64,000 nt of DNA from Chaetoderma sp. LZ-2023a (lineage: Eukaryota > Mollusca > Caudofoveata > Chaetodermatida > Chaetodermatidae): contig CM067360.1 of NCBI GenBank assembly GCA_034401795.1, positions 118,191,572-118,255,571 on the forward strand, written 5' to 3'. The first letter of the stretch is position 1, and each line of letters opens with the position of its first letter. The notes under the pieces were generated by a model that searched no databases, was not told the DNA's origin, and saw nothing but the letters and a program-made list of their open reading frames with translations. A program made the position numbers and the translations under genes. Shown piece after piece: positions 37,937 through 49,998 of the stretch.

Positions 37937-37991
37937 AGCAACCCAATACTACTACAATATATAATATAAATAAATACTTATATAACACCAG

Positions 37992-38219
37992 GACGTCAGG
38001 GAAAGAGCAAAACACTAAATAAATAGTGTCCCCTTTTGAAACCCTGACGTCTACCAACAAATATACGAATAGAGAGTACAGTCGTATATTTGTTAGTTTG
38101 AACCACTTTCTAAGTGGTTCACTAACACCTAGCCGATTAAAGTATACTAACAAATATATGAATAGATAGTACAGTCATATATTTGTTAGTCTGTTCGAGT
38201 TGACCGGGGACAGTCAACT
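37992..38219. repeat. Cluster of five hairpins
   Basis: Stems: 37992-38001/38042-38051 (GACGTCAGGG) enclosing a small ACACTA/TAGTGT stem; 38056-38068/38082-38094; 38099-38108/38112-38121 (TGAACCACTT, 3-nt loop); 38146-38161/38175-38190; 38198-38204/38213-38219 (AGTTGAC). The second and fourth are near-copies with 13-nt loops. Their only difference in the shared 13-bp stem is a C-G pair at 38066/38084 against a T-A pair at 38159/38177, so pairing is preserved. Confidence 0.9.
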
Positions 38220-38610
38220 GACTATAAGGATCTATAAAATTAAAGAAATAGGCTTGTGCTTACAAATGACAAAGGAATTAAATCCACTCACTCAAGCGAT
38301 CTTGCCAAATATAATGCGCTAGCCTACGAACTATAGAAATAGCAGACTGGCGCGGGAAGAAATGTATTGCATTGACCACAGTAAGACGAGCCCTATTAAA
38401 TGGCGGAAACCGCCAGCTAAGAGGAATGCCTTTAGAAAATGGAGACACAAAATGGCTCCAACGAAGACAAGAATTTACAAATTAAACATAAAGTTTGAAA
38501 GGAAATACTAATACGAAATATATGTATAAAATTGATCCACAAAATCGCGCTAGAAACTAGCAAATTCGGGCAGCAATTGCAGAGCTAAATAAACGCGTGC
38601 GTTCAATTCG
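38220..38610. other. No feature recognised
   Basis: AT-rich sequence between the hairpin cluster and the trinucleotide repeats. Nothing supported. Confidence 0.5.
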
Positions 38611-38798
<188 letters not shown>

Positions 38799-39999
38799 GG
38801 CTGCTTATGTTGATACGACTAACATATGAATGGTGGAAATGCAGACGTCGCTGGTAAATTATCAGCCACCAAGAGCATGAAGACGGAAAGTGCCAGCAGA
38901 ACTATCAGCCCTAGATAAGGACATCGTCCTATTGCACGGGCTCGCCTTCCCACTAAAACTCTTGTATCGAGCCCCATGCTCGCACGCTCTTAATATATGC
39001 GCTAAGTGCGTCACACTTCAGAAATGAGGTCAGTCAACTACCACCTAATAACATTGCTCGGTTATTATCATCCTACTAATATACTGTCAATCACATAAAT
39101 TGGCATTCGTGTCTCGCAAGTTCTCCATCGATATTGGAACAAAGCTACGCCTATATACTCGGATTGGCTACCTGAAAACCGGCAGCCAACAACCAGAAGT
39201 CGCTCGTTTGCAAGTACGGCCTAGAACAGTGAAGCGACGTTAGTGGGCGTATGCTAGTTTGATGATATAAGGATGACGTAGACAACAGAACGTGTGGGAT
39301 AATCATGTCAAAGGCATAGTAAAGAGTGCGCCTAAACAGTACATAGCAAATCACCCATATATTTAATACGATGAGATTGTGTCAATTTATGAATGTATAA
39401 TTTAGTAAACATTCTCGTGAATATGTATATGTAATGCACCATTATCGAATTTGCACCATTGGCCAATAGCGTAGTAGCTAATATGCAAGTAGATATTGAA
39501 GCATTATCTTGAATATGCATACATAGGTTGCAACACCTGCTAATCAAAATTGAAAACCAATTTCAAAATACGCAAATGCCTACGTGTACAGTCACTACTT
39601 TAATATTGGGATTATGGGAATTCAAGGTGCACATTGTATAAATCGATTCAAAAGCACACACACACACATACAGTGGGCGGCGTTTAAATAGAAATGGGCA
39701 GAGCATAGCTAGAAAATCGTGCAGTATGCACGTAACTTCGTTGCGATTTACGCGAAAACTGCTCAACCTGCTTTAACATTTTAACACGAGAGGCCGAAGC
39801 CCGGATTAGAAAAATCTTTCACAGTTTTAGTACATTTTATCTCGACTATTGTGCACGTAATTTAACTAGCAGCTATTTGCTTGCAATTGCAAAACACTGA
39901 TGATTGAACATATGTTGAACAGTATGCCAATTGCATTGGCTAAGTAGTGATTCTGTAGTCCAGTATATATAGAAACACAATGAACCGTTCCGCGGCATC
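38799..39999. other. No gene recognised
   Basis: Spacer. The word AAATGGGCAGAGCATAGCTA near 39692 resembles an end of the MITE-like element without a visible hairpin. Confidence 0.45.
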
Positions 40000-40295
40000 C
40001 ATCAATCATAAATGACGTCATGAATGACGTAGAACAGTTCGGCACCGATGCTTAATTGACAACAAATTGTAGCTCTTTAGTATGTAATAAACATTATGTT
40101 GAATATTTTGAAAATAATTTGACTGAACGTTATTGCCACCATAAGCAGCAACATCACCCAGGCAAATTAGTTTCAAAATAGTCACTATCTTAAGAAGAAT
40201 TTAATATAAGAGATATGTCGCTGAATATGATGAAACTAAATTGACTAGCACCTGCTGTTTCCATGGCAGCAACGGCTCCTTGTAAAATTCTTTTT
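40000..40295 (-). mobile_element. MITE-like hairpin element, double core
   Basis: TGACGTCA at 40013-40020 is followed by a well-preserved core at 40091-40190, with GTTGAATATTTTGAAAATAA against GGCAAATTAGTTTCAAAATA. A second, partial core follows at 40213-40290 (GCTGAATATGATGAAACTAA, GGCAGCAACGGCTCC). Two cores in tandem suggest nested insertion or duplication. Confidence 0.6.
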
Positions 40296-42125
40296 TTTCA
40301 TTCTACCAATATTGGAAAATTCCATTATTAAAGTATGAAAATTTGAATAGCCAAAGGTAATTTCATTTTATTTCATATACAATTCATGAAGTGCATTAGA
40401 AAGTGTGGGCTGCATTATGCACCCTTTTCCTAATGATTGGCTAAAGAGTTGTTCGTCGGGAAACGTATTCCCAATACGGTCGCAGAAAAAACTAATACGC
40501 ATGCACGCACGAGAATATGGTGTAATACGCAGCATTGATGTTGTTACATTCAAACTAGTCAACAAGACATCTCTTTCGTCGTGTTCAAAGGCAGTCTACA
40601 AAATCTGTTTCTTTTTTGTTTTGGGAACATTGTCAGTTATTTCTGAGCTGAACAGTTTTGTCCATGCCATTATCGCGTGCCATTAGAATGCAATACGACT
40701 ACGCGAAATGAATGATGATGAGAGGGCCATCGTAGCAAGCCACCGGGGAGTCTTCTGATAAATCAAACACGAAATCAACCGAGACGTGTCTAACCTGATG
40801 AACAACTGTGAACAATTGTGGCGTCTGCTGCGGGCAAAGCAGTTACGGAAATTACAATAGTGTCCAGGCGAAACGCTAACAATATAAAGTCGTTGCATAA
40901 CTCCAGTGTAAACTGACTCAGGCAGAATGCTGGCGCCAGGTTCCAACGGGCAACTCATATGCGATGGCTGCGATTTTCACAAGTTGCTGTTCTGTATGGA
41001 CAGATAGATGATTACTCTAAACCGATTCTGTCTACAAATTATCATCTATTCAGGATACACTGTTGTATACCAGTAGCTTTGCTTTCTTAGTTTACTGAAC
41101 AAATATGGTGCGCTATAGAATGCTAAGAGAGCAAAATGGCGAACATTATCTGTAGTACGACGACGCCAGCCAAATTTAGTAACGGACCCCTAAAATAAAT
41201 GCCGTAATTTCACTCAAATTTCGCGAGAATAAGTCTGTCTTGCAACGCCTGAAGTGTTTTCTTGCCATTTTCAATAAAAAACACACATGTATATTTTATT
41301 TGATAGCCATGCTCTGCCTAGCGTCATATTACGACGATAACTCGAGTGGCATTGTGTATGATGGTTTACAAGAAGCATTGACCATAACTTGAAACCGGAT
41401 TTCCATACACATGACGATGTAATCGAAATGTCAAACTACCAATACGGATATTTATAATCATTAAACACGCATGCATGCTCACCGTGTAGCATTCAATAGC
41501 TAAGGCATAATGCCAGACTAAGCGACCTGCCAAGTGTTCCAAGTTCTACAAGTTGTATAGATTTTGTTGTGAAAGTGCACCCGCGCTGCCGCTGGGAGGC
41601 ACTAAGTACAGTAATGTACAGTAATGGTGGGTGCTTGTGTAATACTAGTCATTTACTGTTGTCGATAGAAGGAGTATGTGTGAGTAATGTGTGCTACATT
41701 GTATCAGTTTCGGATTCGTGCATAAAAATATTCTTAATGTTTAGTTTGCTTGCAGCTTTTTGGAGACGTTCGTCAATGGGTTTCTTTTCCTCGTCCATGA
41801 TGTCCGCATCGTCGGCATTTTCCATTTCTAGCGGCATTCAGTGGTACTCTTTGTTTTAAGAATTCTCGAAATGTGCTGGTTATTATTGGTTAAGCACATT
41901 TAAATGTGTAGAATGGAACCAGCATGGAGTAGGTCTGGGTACGTGCACGCGTGTCCACGCGTACACGTTCAAATGAGGTGTACGCGGTTACAAAAAGCAT
42001 AAATGTGCACACTGGTCAAATTGTATGTGTAATATGTAGAAGATTTTTTACAAATTACTTGTCTGAATGTACCGCTCTGCTCTATATCTGGCAATGCTGT
42101 CCGATTTCTGAATTAACCATTTAGC

Positions 42126-43100
42126 CCTCAAACATGTTAACACTCAAGCATGTTACCACTCAAGCATGTTACCACTCAAGCATGTTACCACTCAAGCATG
42201 TTAACACTCAAGCATGTTAACACTCATGCATGTTACCGCTCAAGCATGTTACCACTCAAGCATGTTACCACTCACGCATTTTACCACTCAAGCATGTTAA
42301 CACTCAAGCATGGTAACACTCAATCACGTTAACACTCAAACATGTTACCACGCAAGCATGTTAACACTCAAGCATGTTACCACTCAAGCATGTTACCATT
42401 CAAGCATGTTAACACTCAAGCATGTTACCATCCAATCATGTTAACACTAAAGCATGTTAATACTCACGCATGTTAGCACTCAATCATGTTAACACTCAAG
42501 CATGTTACCACTCAAGCATGTTACCACTCACGCATGTTACCACTCAAGCATGTTAACTATCAAGTATGTTAACACTCAATCATGTTAACACTCAAGCATT
42601 TTACCACTCAAGCATGTTAACACTCAAGCATGTTACCATTCAAGCATGTTAACACTAACGCATGTTACCACTCACGCACGTTACCACTCAAGCATGTTAA
42701 CACTCACGCATCTTACCACTCAAGCATGTTAACACTCAAGCACGTTACCATTCAGGCATGGTAACACTAAAGCAGGTTGCCACTCACGCATGTTAGCACT
42801 CAAGCATGTTAACACTCAAGCATGTTACCACTCACGCATGTTAACACTCAATCATGTTAACACTCAAGCGTGTTAACACTCAAGCATGTTACCACTCAAG
42901 CATGTTAACACTCAAGCATGTTAACACTCAAGCATGTTACCACTCAAGCACGTTACACCTCAAGCATGTTACCACTCAAGCATGTTAACACTCAATCATG
43001 TTAACACTCAAGCATGATTAACACTCAAGCATGTTAACACTCAAGCATGTTAACACTCAAGCATGTTAACACTCAAGCATGTTAACACTCAAGCCTGCCA
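42126..43100 (+). repeat. 16-bp minisatellite, about 60 units
   Basis: The unit is CACTCAAGCATGTTAM, where M is A or C. Variants include AATCATG, ACGCATG and CACGTTAC. Almost all units are exactly 16 bp; the exceptions are near 42949 and 43013. The last six or so units (from about 42995) are nearly identical TTAACACTCAAGCATG, while the middle is mixed. It is absent from C copies 1 and 3 at the equivalent point. Confidence 0.97.
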
Positions 43101-43700
43101 ACAAACGGCTCCTACTGTTGTCTTAAGAAATGGCAATTTGCAGACCAAGAGGAGACAGAATTAGCTTTTGCAATTTTTCTACTGGACTCACTGGCACGAA
43201 AACAACTTTGAGAGTTGACTATGCAAATTTACCATGATCAAGCACAAATTAAGATTTTCATTTTTGGTTTAATGTTAAAGCCGACATCATCTACAGTAGT
43301 CCTGAGAATTATTCATTTGAATGACTTCAAACTGCTCTTTTTGTAAAGTCCAGTGATAATTTTAAGAAACTAGTCTTCTCTTGACTTGCAAATAGACACT
43401 AACGGAACAAAGATTTAATATTTAGTATTCAGTTAATCAAAATGAGTAGCACTTTGAGCGCGTAGAAGTGGTGTTTACACAAACGAGGTTAATAAATCGT
43501 TATTTTATTTTCCAACCGCATCGTATTGCATCCCTCTACACTCAATAACGGTCTAAATAGATACCATAGTATTACTACCAGAGGGAAAAATATGTGTACA
43601 TGCTCGTTAAAACTAGTATGGGCACGTGTAATTCTATTGGCCCAAATGCATACCACTAGCATAGAGACATCTCGCCATGATGGACTAAAATCATCCTAGT
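43101..43700. other. No feature recognised
   Basis: Sequence inside C copy 2 that has no counterpart in the other C copies. No frame or motif recognised. Confidence 0.45.
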
Positions 43701-43961
43701 GCGTAATGAAGCATTCGTCTTTTAAAGAACGTCCCGATTATCTCGAAAATTTCAAAGATGACTGCCAACAATTGACCGAACATATTGCTGTATATACTTT
43801 ATGATGCCAACAAACATATTGTATTGCAATTGGCCCAGAGGGTACAAATCGGTGAACGGTGCGCTTAAATGGATGCGTAGAAAGCAGGCGACTTAGCCCT
43901 ATCGATATCACGTATTTGTTCACATAGGGCTCGCAGCAATGGCGGGCACCTGTTGTAAAGG

Positions 43962-43963
<2 letters not shown>

Positions 43964-43998
<35 letters not shown>

Positions 43999-44005
43999 TA
44001 ATAAT
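43964..44005 (+). repeat. (ATA)n microsatellite in C copy 2
   Basis: Counterpart of 6684-6739. Confidence 0.95.
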
Positions 44006-45171
44006 TATCTGGCTATTTCGTATGTTCAGCGTGTCTAATATTCTGGTGTTTTCGGATAGCATCCAGCGTTTTTGTATCCCAGCCTATGGCCACCTCCTTC
44101 CCTGTGTTTACATGTGAACCAAATCGGGCCAGTACTTCCAGAGAGAAACAGAGATCTACAATTGAATCTGCTCTGGTCCCGGGTTTTTTTTATCCAGACA
44201 AAGGCCAACGTAATTGTGTAAATAATATTGGTGTCTTGTTATAAATGACAGATTGGATAAATAACGTGTGTCCGCGTATGCACGAATAGGGCTGTTAAAT
44301 ATGGCAATGGCCTTCACTAATATGAACATATCGGCCACAATTTCAATAAATATGCTGATTGCATTTCTTATAGTTAGATCTATTCGTAATAATAGACCAA
44401 CAACGTCTCTGCAATGCAGCAATTCAATTGCAAGGATAGGTATGCTTCCTGATTAAGTGTACAGGCCAATAATGAAATAATGAGATATATTCACCCAATC
44501 TAAGGCAGGGATGCTGGCCAGGCACTGCTGTAAGCATGCATTTCGACACCATCTCTGGGTCTAGACACTGCTCAGTAAATACAAGGACTTTACTTGCCAG
44601 GTAATGTAATCATGATTCTCCAGTCTCGTTTCCAAAACGGCCAGAAGTGAAACCGAATACATATGGAGTAATATTATATTGTTCAATTAATCAATCACTC
44701 GCGAAACCATGTCACCAAACAGCGTAAGCCACTACAATGCCGCTCCAGTTCAGTAACTATGGAAGACACTCATATTCCCGATAGCGCAGATTACCGGGCT
44801 GGTACTTGTCCTCTGCCGGTAGTATTGGCTCGGTATTGGCCCAGTGCCAACCCAGTAACCTGCGTTATCAGGGTTAGATACACCACGTATGCACCATAAA
44901 AGCAAATAATAGGACCTCGAAAGCAATATCAATAGAGCTTTTCATCGGATTAACGTACCACATGTCCTTGTTCTATTTTGGTAGTTGCATTAACCCGGAT
45001 CTTCACGCGCTTACACCCAGATGCACAAATCAACCAGTCATGATCAGATATGCCCGACATGCTACGTCTTGCAAATTGTCTTGGTATTTTCAGGTTGATC
45101 TCACTATGCGTTTTGATTTCGGCCGGTTAATGTTCACTTTGATCGGTATGCTTACTTTGTCACGAGTTGTA

Positions 45172-45671
45172 NNNNNNNNNNNNNNNNNNNNNNNNNNNNN
45201 NNNNNNNNNNNNNNNNNNNNNNNNNNNNNNNNNNNNNNNNNNNNNNNNNNNNNNNNNNNNNNNNNNNNNNNNNNNNNNNNNNNNNNNNNNNNNNNNNNNN
45301 NNNNNNNNNNNNNNNNNNNNNNNNNNNNNNNNNNNNNNNNNNNNNNNNNNNNNNNNNNNNNNNNNNNNNNNNNNNNNNNNNNNNNNNNNNNNNNNNNNNN
45401 NNNNNNNNNNNNNNNNNNNNNNNNNNNNNNNNNNNNNNNNNNNNNNNNNNNNNNNNNNNNNNNNNNNNNNNNNNNNNNNNNNNNNNNNNNNNNNNNNNNN
45501 NNNNNNNNNNNNNNNNNNNNNNNNNNNNNNNNNNNNNNNNNNNNNNNNNNNNNNNNNNNNNNNNNNNNNNNNNNNNNNNNNNNNNNNNNNNNNNNNNNNN
45601 NNNNNNNNNNNNNNNNNNNNNNNNNNNNNNNNNNNNNNNNNNNNNNNNNNNNNNNNNNNNNNNNNNNNNNN
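45172..45671. other. Assembly gap of 500 N
   Basis: Exactly 500 N, so the size is likely conventional rather than measured. It separates repeat C copy 2 from the coding-like block at 45672. Any frame crossing it is unsupported. Confidence 0.99.
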
Positions 45672-46568
45672 CTTTCTATCAGCTCTCGCTCCTTGTTTGG
45701 CTGCTAGCCATCTCCAGACACAATTGTCCCTGTAGGTGTCGAGGGCAGTCATACTCTTCTTCTGTCGGAGCCAGTCTGGGAGGGGGCCTGTCCCAAGCAG
45801 AGGTTGGCGGTCAATGACAGCCCTGACCTCAACGTTGATTGATCGAACGAAAGCCCACTTGCTGTTGGGTCGATCGATATTGTCTGTGTCGAGGCGGGCT
45901 TGCTCTCTTGCTGCCACACAGTCCTGAGCTGCTCCTATCGTGTTCAGCCACGGGCTCCCTGGAGCATTCGTGTGGAAGCGCATCACCCTACCGTCTTCGA
46001 TGTGAGGGATGCAATAGGTATGGGTGTAGCGGAAGTAGAAGGCGTGCTGGACAGTCTGCTGGATCGTTTGCATGATCTGGCCTGTGAGGTCTCCTTCTAG
46101 ACCTCTAAAGAATGTCAAGCATACTGACCGGCATCCTCTATCCTCTGTCTCCCTTTCGCCGAGATGCTGGTCGAGAATGTGTTCACCTTCTCGCCTCATA
46201 CTCCGGGTTAAGGGTTCAGACCTCGGCCCCCTCATCACTCACTTAGTGTTCCTGAGCAGGGGAGTTAAGCGCTCCAGCGGATGGTCCGCCATCCACCTCG
46301 CTACAGTCTTGGCTCGCAAGGTAGCAGTCACCTCCTCGTTCAACTGACGAAGCTCACGGATCCGCTGCGCTTTGTTGTGCGGATTCCAAGGATCATCTTT
46401 GGTAAGCGCTGGAAACCTTCCCGTCTTCATTGCTTGGGAGAGTCACTTCTGCCACCCCTCGGCACGGGCCTGTCCGATCATCTGGAGCAGGTCAGCTTTC
46501 TTGGCCTTAGAGGCTACTCTAAAGCCGAATTGCTTTGCAACATCGCGAAGCTGTGCAACAGTAATCAT
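45672..46568 (-). pseudogene. Long frame with SAP-like N-terminus, possible DNA-polymerase-element protein
   Basis: One minus-strand frame of 299 codons runs from an ATG at 46568 into the gap, broken only by two TGA codons (46443-46445 and 46239-46241). Residues 1-33 (TVAQLRDVAKQFGFR, KKADLLQMI) have the helix-extended-helix pattern of a SAP DNA-binding domain. Further on are GSPWLNTIGAAQD, RPNSKWAFVR, DRQPLLGTGPLPDWLR and, just before the gap, ALDTYRDNCVWRWLAAKQGA. From memory the last segments resemble the N-terminal part of proteins linked to family-B DNA polymerases in large invertebrate DNA elements (Polinton-like or virus-like), but I cannot confirm this. The block looks more GC-rich than its surroundings. 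It may be inactive, or the TGA codons may be read through. Confidence 0.5.
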
Positions 46569-46765
46569 GGTGTGTATCACTATGGATGCCTGTCTCTAAA
46601 TGGGCGTTCAAATCCTATTATGTGTGGTGATCACAAATTGATCACTACCTGGAACCTGTGGGTAGCCCATTGTGTCGATGTGATACCGACAGAGACTATG
46701 TGTTTGTGTGAGATGTGGTCAAGCGTGGGAGTAGTGTGCGCATTGAGAGGTTGGTGGGCGAGGGA
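46569..46765. other. Intergenic stretch in GC-rich block
   Basis: Contains a 7-bp hairpin GTGATCA/TGATCAC (about 46626-46644). Nothing else recognised. Confidence 0.4.
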
Positions 46766-47062
46766 TCACTGCATTTCTTGTTCCCACTCCTGTCCCAACT
46801 CGATAGCAGCATCCACATCAAAACTGCAAACCGTTTCTAAATAATTCATATACTTGAAGAGTTTGTCCATCGCTATCACTGTCATCAGATAACGTCCGTG
46901 ACACGTAAGGCATGTCAGTAGAACTGACGAGCGGAATGTTGGGATCCCTGAGCTTCTCCATTTCTCAAGATTTCGATCTGCATGGTTGCCCATATCACGC
47001 AATGGCCTTGGTACTTTTTCTCGTCGCGCCGCACAGCCTACGTCATGCATGCATGACAACAA
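46766..47062 (-). CDS. Small frame upstream of SAP-like gene, unknown
   Basis: 98 codons on the same strand and about 200 bp upstream of the SAP-like frame, in a different frame. The N-terminal half has several Cys (MLSCMHDVGCAARR, LLTCLTCHGRYL) and basic residues; the C-terminal half is amphipathic and acidic (DAAIELGQEWEQEMQ). No family recognised. Its composition and position suggest it belongs to the same inserted element. Alternatively it is chance. Confidence 0.3.
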   Translation of the reverse strand: MLSCMHDVGCAARREKVPRPLRDMGNHADRNLEKWRSSGIPTFRSSVLLTCLTCHGRYLMTVIAMDKLFKYMNYLETVCSFDVDAAIELGQEWEQEMQ

Positions 47063-47439
47063 CTCTTCAGGCTATCCCATTGTGTGTAATATTGTTTGTA
47101 GATGAGCGTTTACACATATGTTTGCGTAATATTTGTCATTTACTGTAGTCAGTACAAAGATCCAATCTGTTACTCATGTATATGACGTCATCATCACCTA
47201 TATCCTATGTTAGCTAACGCCGAACTTAAATCGAAACGCTCGTCATGTATACGAATTGAATAGGTAGGGACAATTATGTGTGTTAGTGTTAGTGTTAGTC
47301 GTAGTGCAACACTAACACCCAGATAAAAGCAAGACTATACCTCGACACTCGTGTTACTGTTAACAACAGACTTTGTGTTAGCACCATGTTAGCACCTGGT
47401 GTTAACACCTGATTTAGTGTTAATGAGCAAATGTTAGGA

Positions 47440-47525
47440 CCGACCAACCTACTTGGTGGTCACAAGTGCAGCCTATGATGCTAGGCGCTATCGCCAGTTA
47501 TCGGTTCGATCACACGCTGATACTC
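47440..47525 (+). mobile_element. tRNA-like SINE fragment
   Basis: Box B-like GGTTCGATCAC at about 47504-47514 lies about 45 bp after a box A-like TTGGTGGTCACAAGTG. No cloverleaf or tail is clear, and C copy 1 lacks the segment, consistent with an old retroposon insertion. Confidence 0.4.
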
Positions 47526-48618
47526 ATTAGCTGTTATTTTATACTCAACTCATTGTATTGTACTTCTTCTACCTTTGCAACTAGTCGAATTGAAGGCTGT
47601 ACTCTATATTAATTGCTTCAAATACACCACTACAATGAATTAAAATAGCTGTGAATTTCTATTATGAATTAAGGTTGGCATTTTCGTTGTAGCAAAATGT
47701 GTTTTGACAGTTGTATTTTTTCAACGTATGCATATGTGTGTTGTGGTCTACAATTTGTGTAAACTGTGTGTACCTGGGATATCGCTGTTTGGGCAAAGGC
47801 TTCCAGTCAAATTAGTTTCAGTTTATTGAAGATAGTATATATTAAATATTAAAATAGTATTCAAATTAGGTCTTTCTGGTGCATACGGTGGATTTCGCTC
47901 TTCCGCCTGCCAACATTTCTTCAGTATATCAGGATATGTTACATAATACATTTCTCGCAAAATGGCCATTATCGCCAACCATTAGAACACAATAGGACAT
48001 CGCGAAATGAATGATGGGCAGAGGGCCACAGTACCAAGCCAAATGGCAGGCTTCTATAAATCAAACACGAATTCAATCGAGAAGGGTCTAACCTGACGAG
48101 CAACTGTGGTGACTGCAGCGGGAGAAAAAGTTACGGAAATTACAGTACCGTCGAGGCAAAACGCGAACAATATTAACTGAGTACATAACTCAAGTAAAAA
48201 GTGATTCAGGCAGATTGTTGACGCCTGTTTCCAATGGACAAATAACATATGATGACTGTGATGTTGACAAGTTGTGGTAAGGAATGGACAGATACGTTAC
48301 CATTCACAATCAAGTATGTCTACACATTCGCATTATATTCGGAGTACACTTGTGTGTGTGACAGTAGCTTTGCTTTGGTTGTTTACTGAACAGATATGGT
48401 GTGATTTAGAATGATATGATCACACCATGGCGATAATTTTCCATAGTGTTACGGCGCGAGCCCAACGTAGTAACCGCACTCTAAAATAAATACCTTAATT
48501 TCACTCAAATATCGGGAGAATAATTGTGCTTTACCACGAATGGGGTATTTTGTTGCATTCAACAAATCAATAAAAACACACACGGTATTTACGATACTAT
48601 GGGATATTCCTTATCTTA

Positions 48619-48634
48619 CCCCCCCCCCCCCCCC
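48619..48634 (+). repeat. Poly-C run
   Basis: Uninterrupted C run of about 16 (CCCC...ACC), within C copy 3. Confidence 0.9.
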
Positions 48635-48845
48635 ACCAGAAGTATCCGCTCTGTCGCTTAAGATGCTAATTGACGTCCCAATAAAAATGACGTATTTCCC
48701 TCACGGAAAAAGAAACGTCTGTCCCGAATGTGTTCGAATTTAATGTCTTTGATGGATTTAAAATTTAATAAACATTGATGTTCACAGAAGGCTCGCAGCA
48801 ATGTAGGGTAGGTACCTGCTGTAAACGACGATATCTGGTCGCCAT

Positions 48846-48868
48846 AATAATAATAATAATAATAATTG
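48846..48868 (+). repeat. (TAA)n microsatellite in C copy 3
   Basis: Short counterpart of 6684-6739. Confidence 0.9.
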
Positions 48869-49998
48869 TTTTCTGGACTTTTCAGATTTCCCGAATTTCT
48901 TTAATTTTCTGGAATTTTCGGATCACAGCCAGTGTTGTGGAATCCCAGTATATGGTCACATCCTTGCCTGTGTTAACTAAAATCCGACCAGCGATTGGGT
49001 CTGAATTCGTTCACGTTGTTATTATCCGTATACGGCCAAAGTAATTGTGTAAACAATCATTAGTGCAACGAATTGTTTTAACTATGACGTATAGGATAAT
49101 TGACCTGTCCCATGAATACTCAATTGACCTTCTCTACTATCAACACCCCTGCCATAATTGTGTAAATATGCTGACAACATTGCTTATAATTGTATCTATT
49201 TGTGATACTAGACTGACTACATCTCTGCGCCACATCAATTCGAGTGGAAGGAGTGGTATGCTTCCTGATCAAGTGGACAAACCCATACTGTAATAATGAG
49301 CAGGTTCACCCATTCTAAGACTTGGTTGCTGGCTCAAGTGCTGCTGTTATCGTGCATCTCGCCATCATCACTGGATCTAGAACATTCTAGGTAAATACCA
49401 TTAATTTGCTTGCCATTTAATGTAATCAATAATAATCAGTCTCGTTTCCAACACGGCCAGAAGTGAAACTGAATAGAGCTGGATTAGTGTTGGCAAGCTA
49501 GTATATTGTTCAATTAATCAATCACTAGAGAAAGCTTGTTGTCAAGTATTTGATTCGTAGGTCATTACAGTGTCGCCCAGCTACCGCAACTATGGAAGAT
49601 AAACATGTTCGTGATAACGCAGGTTACCGGTGCCGGTGCTGTGCAAATACCATATTGGTATACCATACCGTATTGGCCCGAACTTGTTCTATTGCCGGCC
49701 ACATAATCCGCGTTATCGGGCTTAGATACAAGATGTGTGCAGCATAATAGCAAATAGTAGGACATCGAACTCAATATCAATAGAAATATGTATCCGATTA
49801 ATGTACCACATTTCCCTTTTCTAGGTTGCGTAGTTACATTATCTTGGATCTTCACGCGATTTTATGCAGACACACACAGAATATATAAATCGTACCAGCA
49901 TGATCATTTGCGTTTGACAAGCTATCGTCTTGCAAATTGTCTTGGTATGTATCAAATTATCTTGAACCAGGCTATGGTGTTTTTTTCAACCTGTTAAT

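Larger units (their letters stand above)
40660..45130 (+). repeat. Dispersed repeat family C, copy 2
   Basis: Matches C copy 1 from about 5285 to 7702. It is about 2 kb longer because of extra sequence between about 41860 and 43920, including the 16-bp minisatellite. It ends just before the assembly gap, at the same GTTAATG point where the other copies diverge. Confidence 0.75.
47143..49998 (+). repeat. Dispersed repeat family C, copy 3
   Basis: Collinear with C copy 1 from its left end (TGTAGTCAGTAC; TATATGACGTCATCATC at 47181) to CAACCTGTTAATG at about 49998. It is the most complete partner for copy 1. It carries a tRNA-like fragment near 47440 and a C run at 48619 that copy 1 lacks. Confidence 0.75.

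Noticed and set aside
42126..43100. Possible CRISPR array (regular short repeat)
   Set aside because: There are no unique spacers; the units abut directly. It is a minisatellite in an animal-type genome.
44962..46238. Apparent long frames of 216-382 codons spanning the gap
   Set aside because: They run through 500 N. Only the part from 45672 rightward on the minus strand is real sequence.
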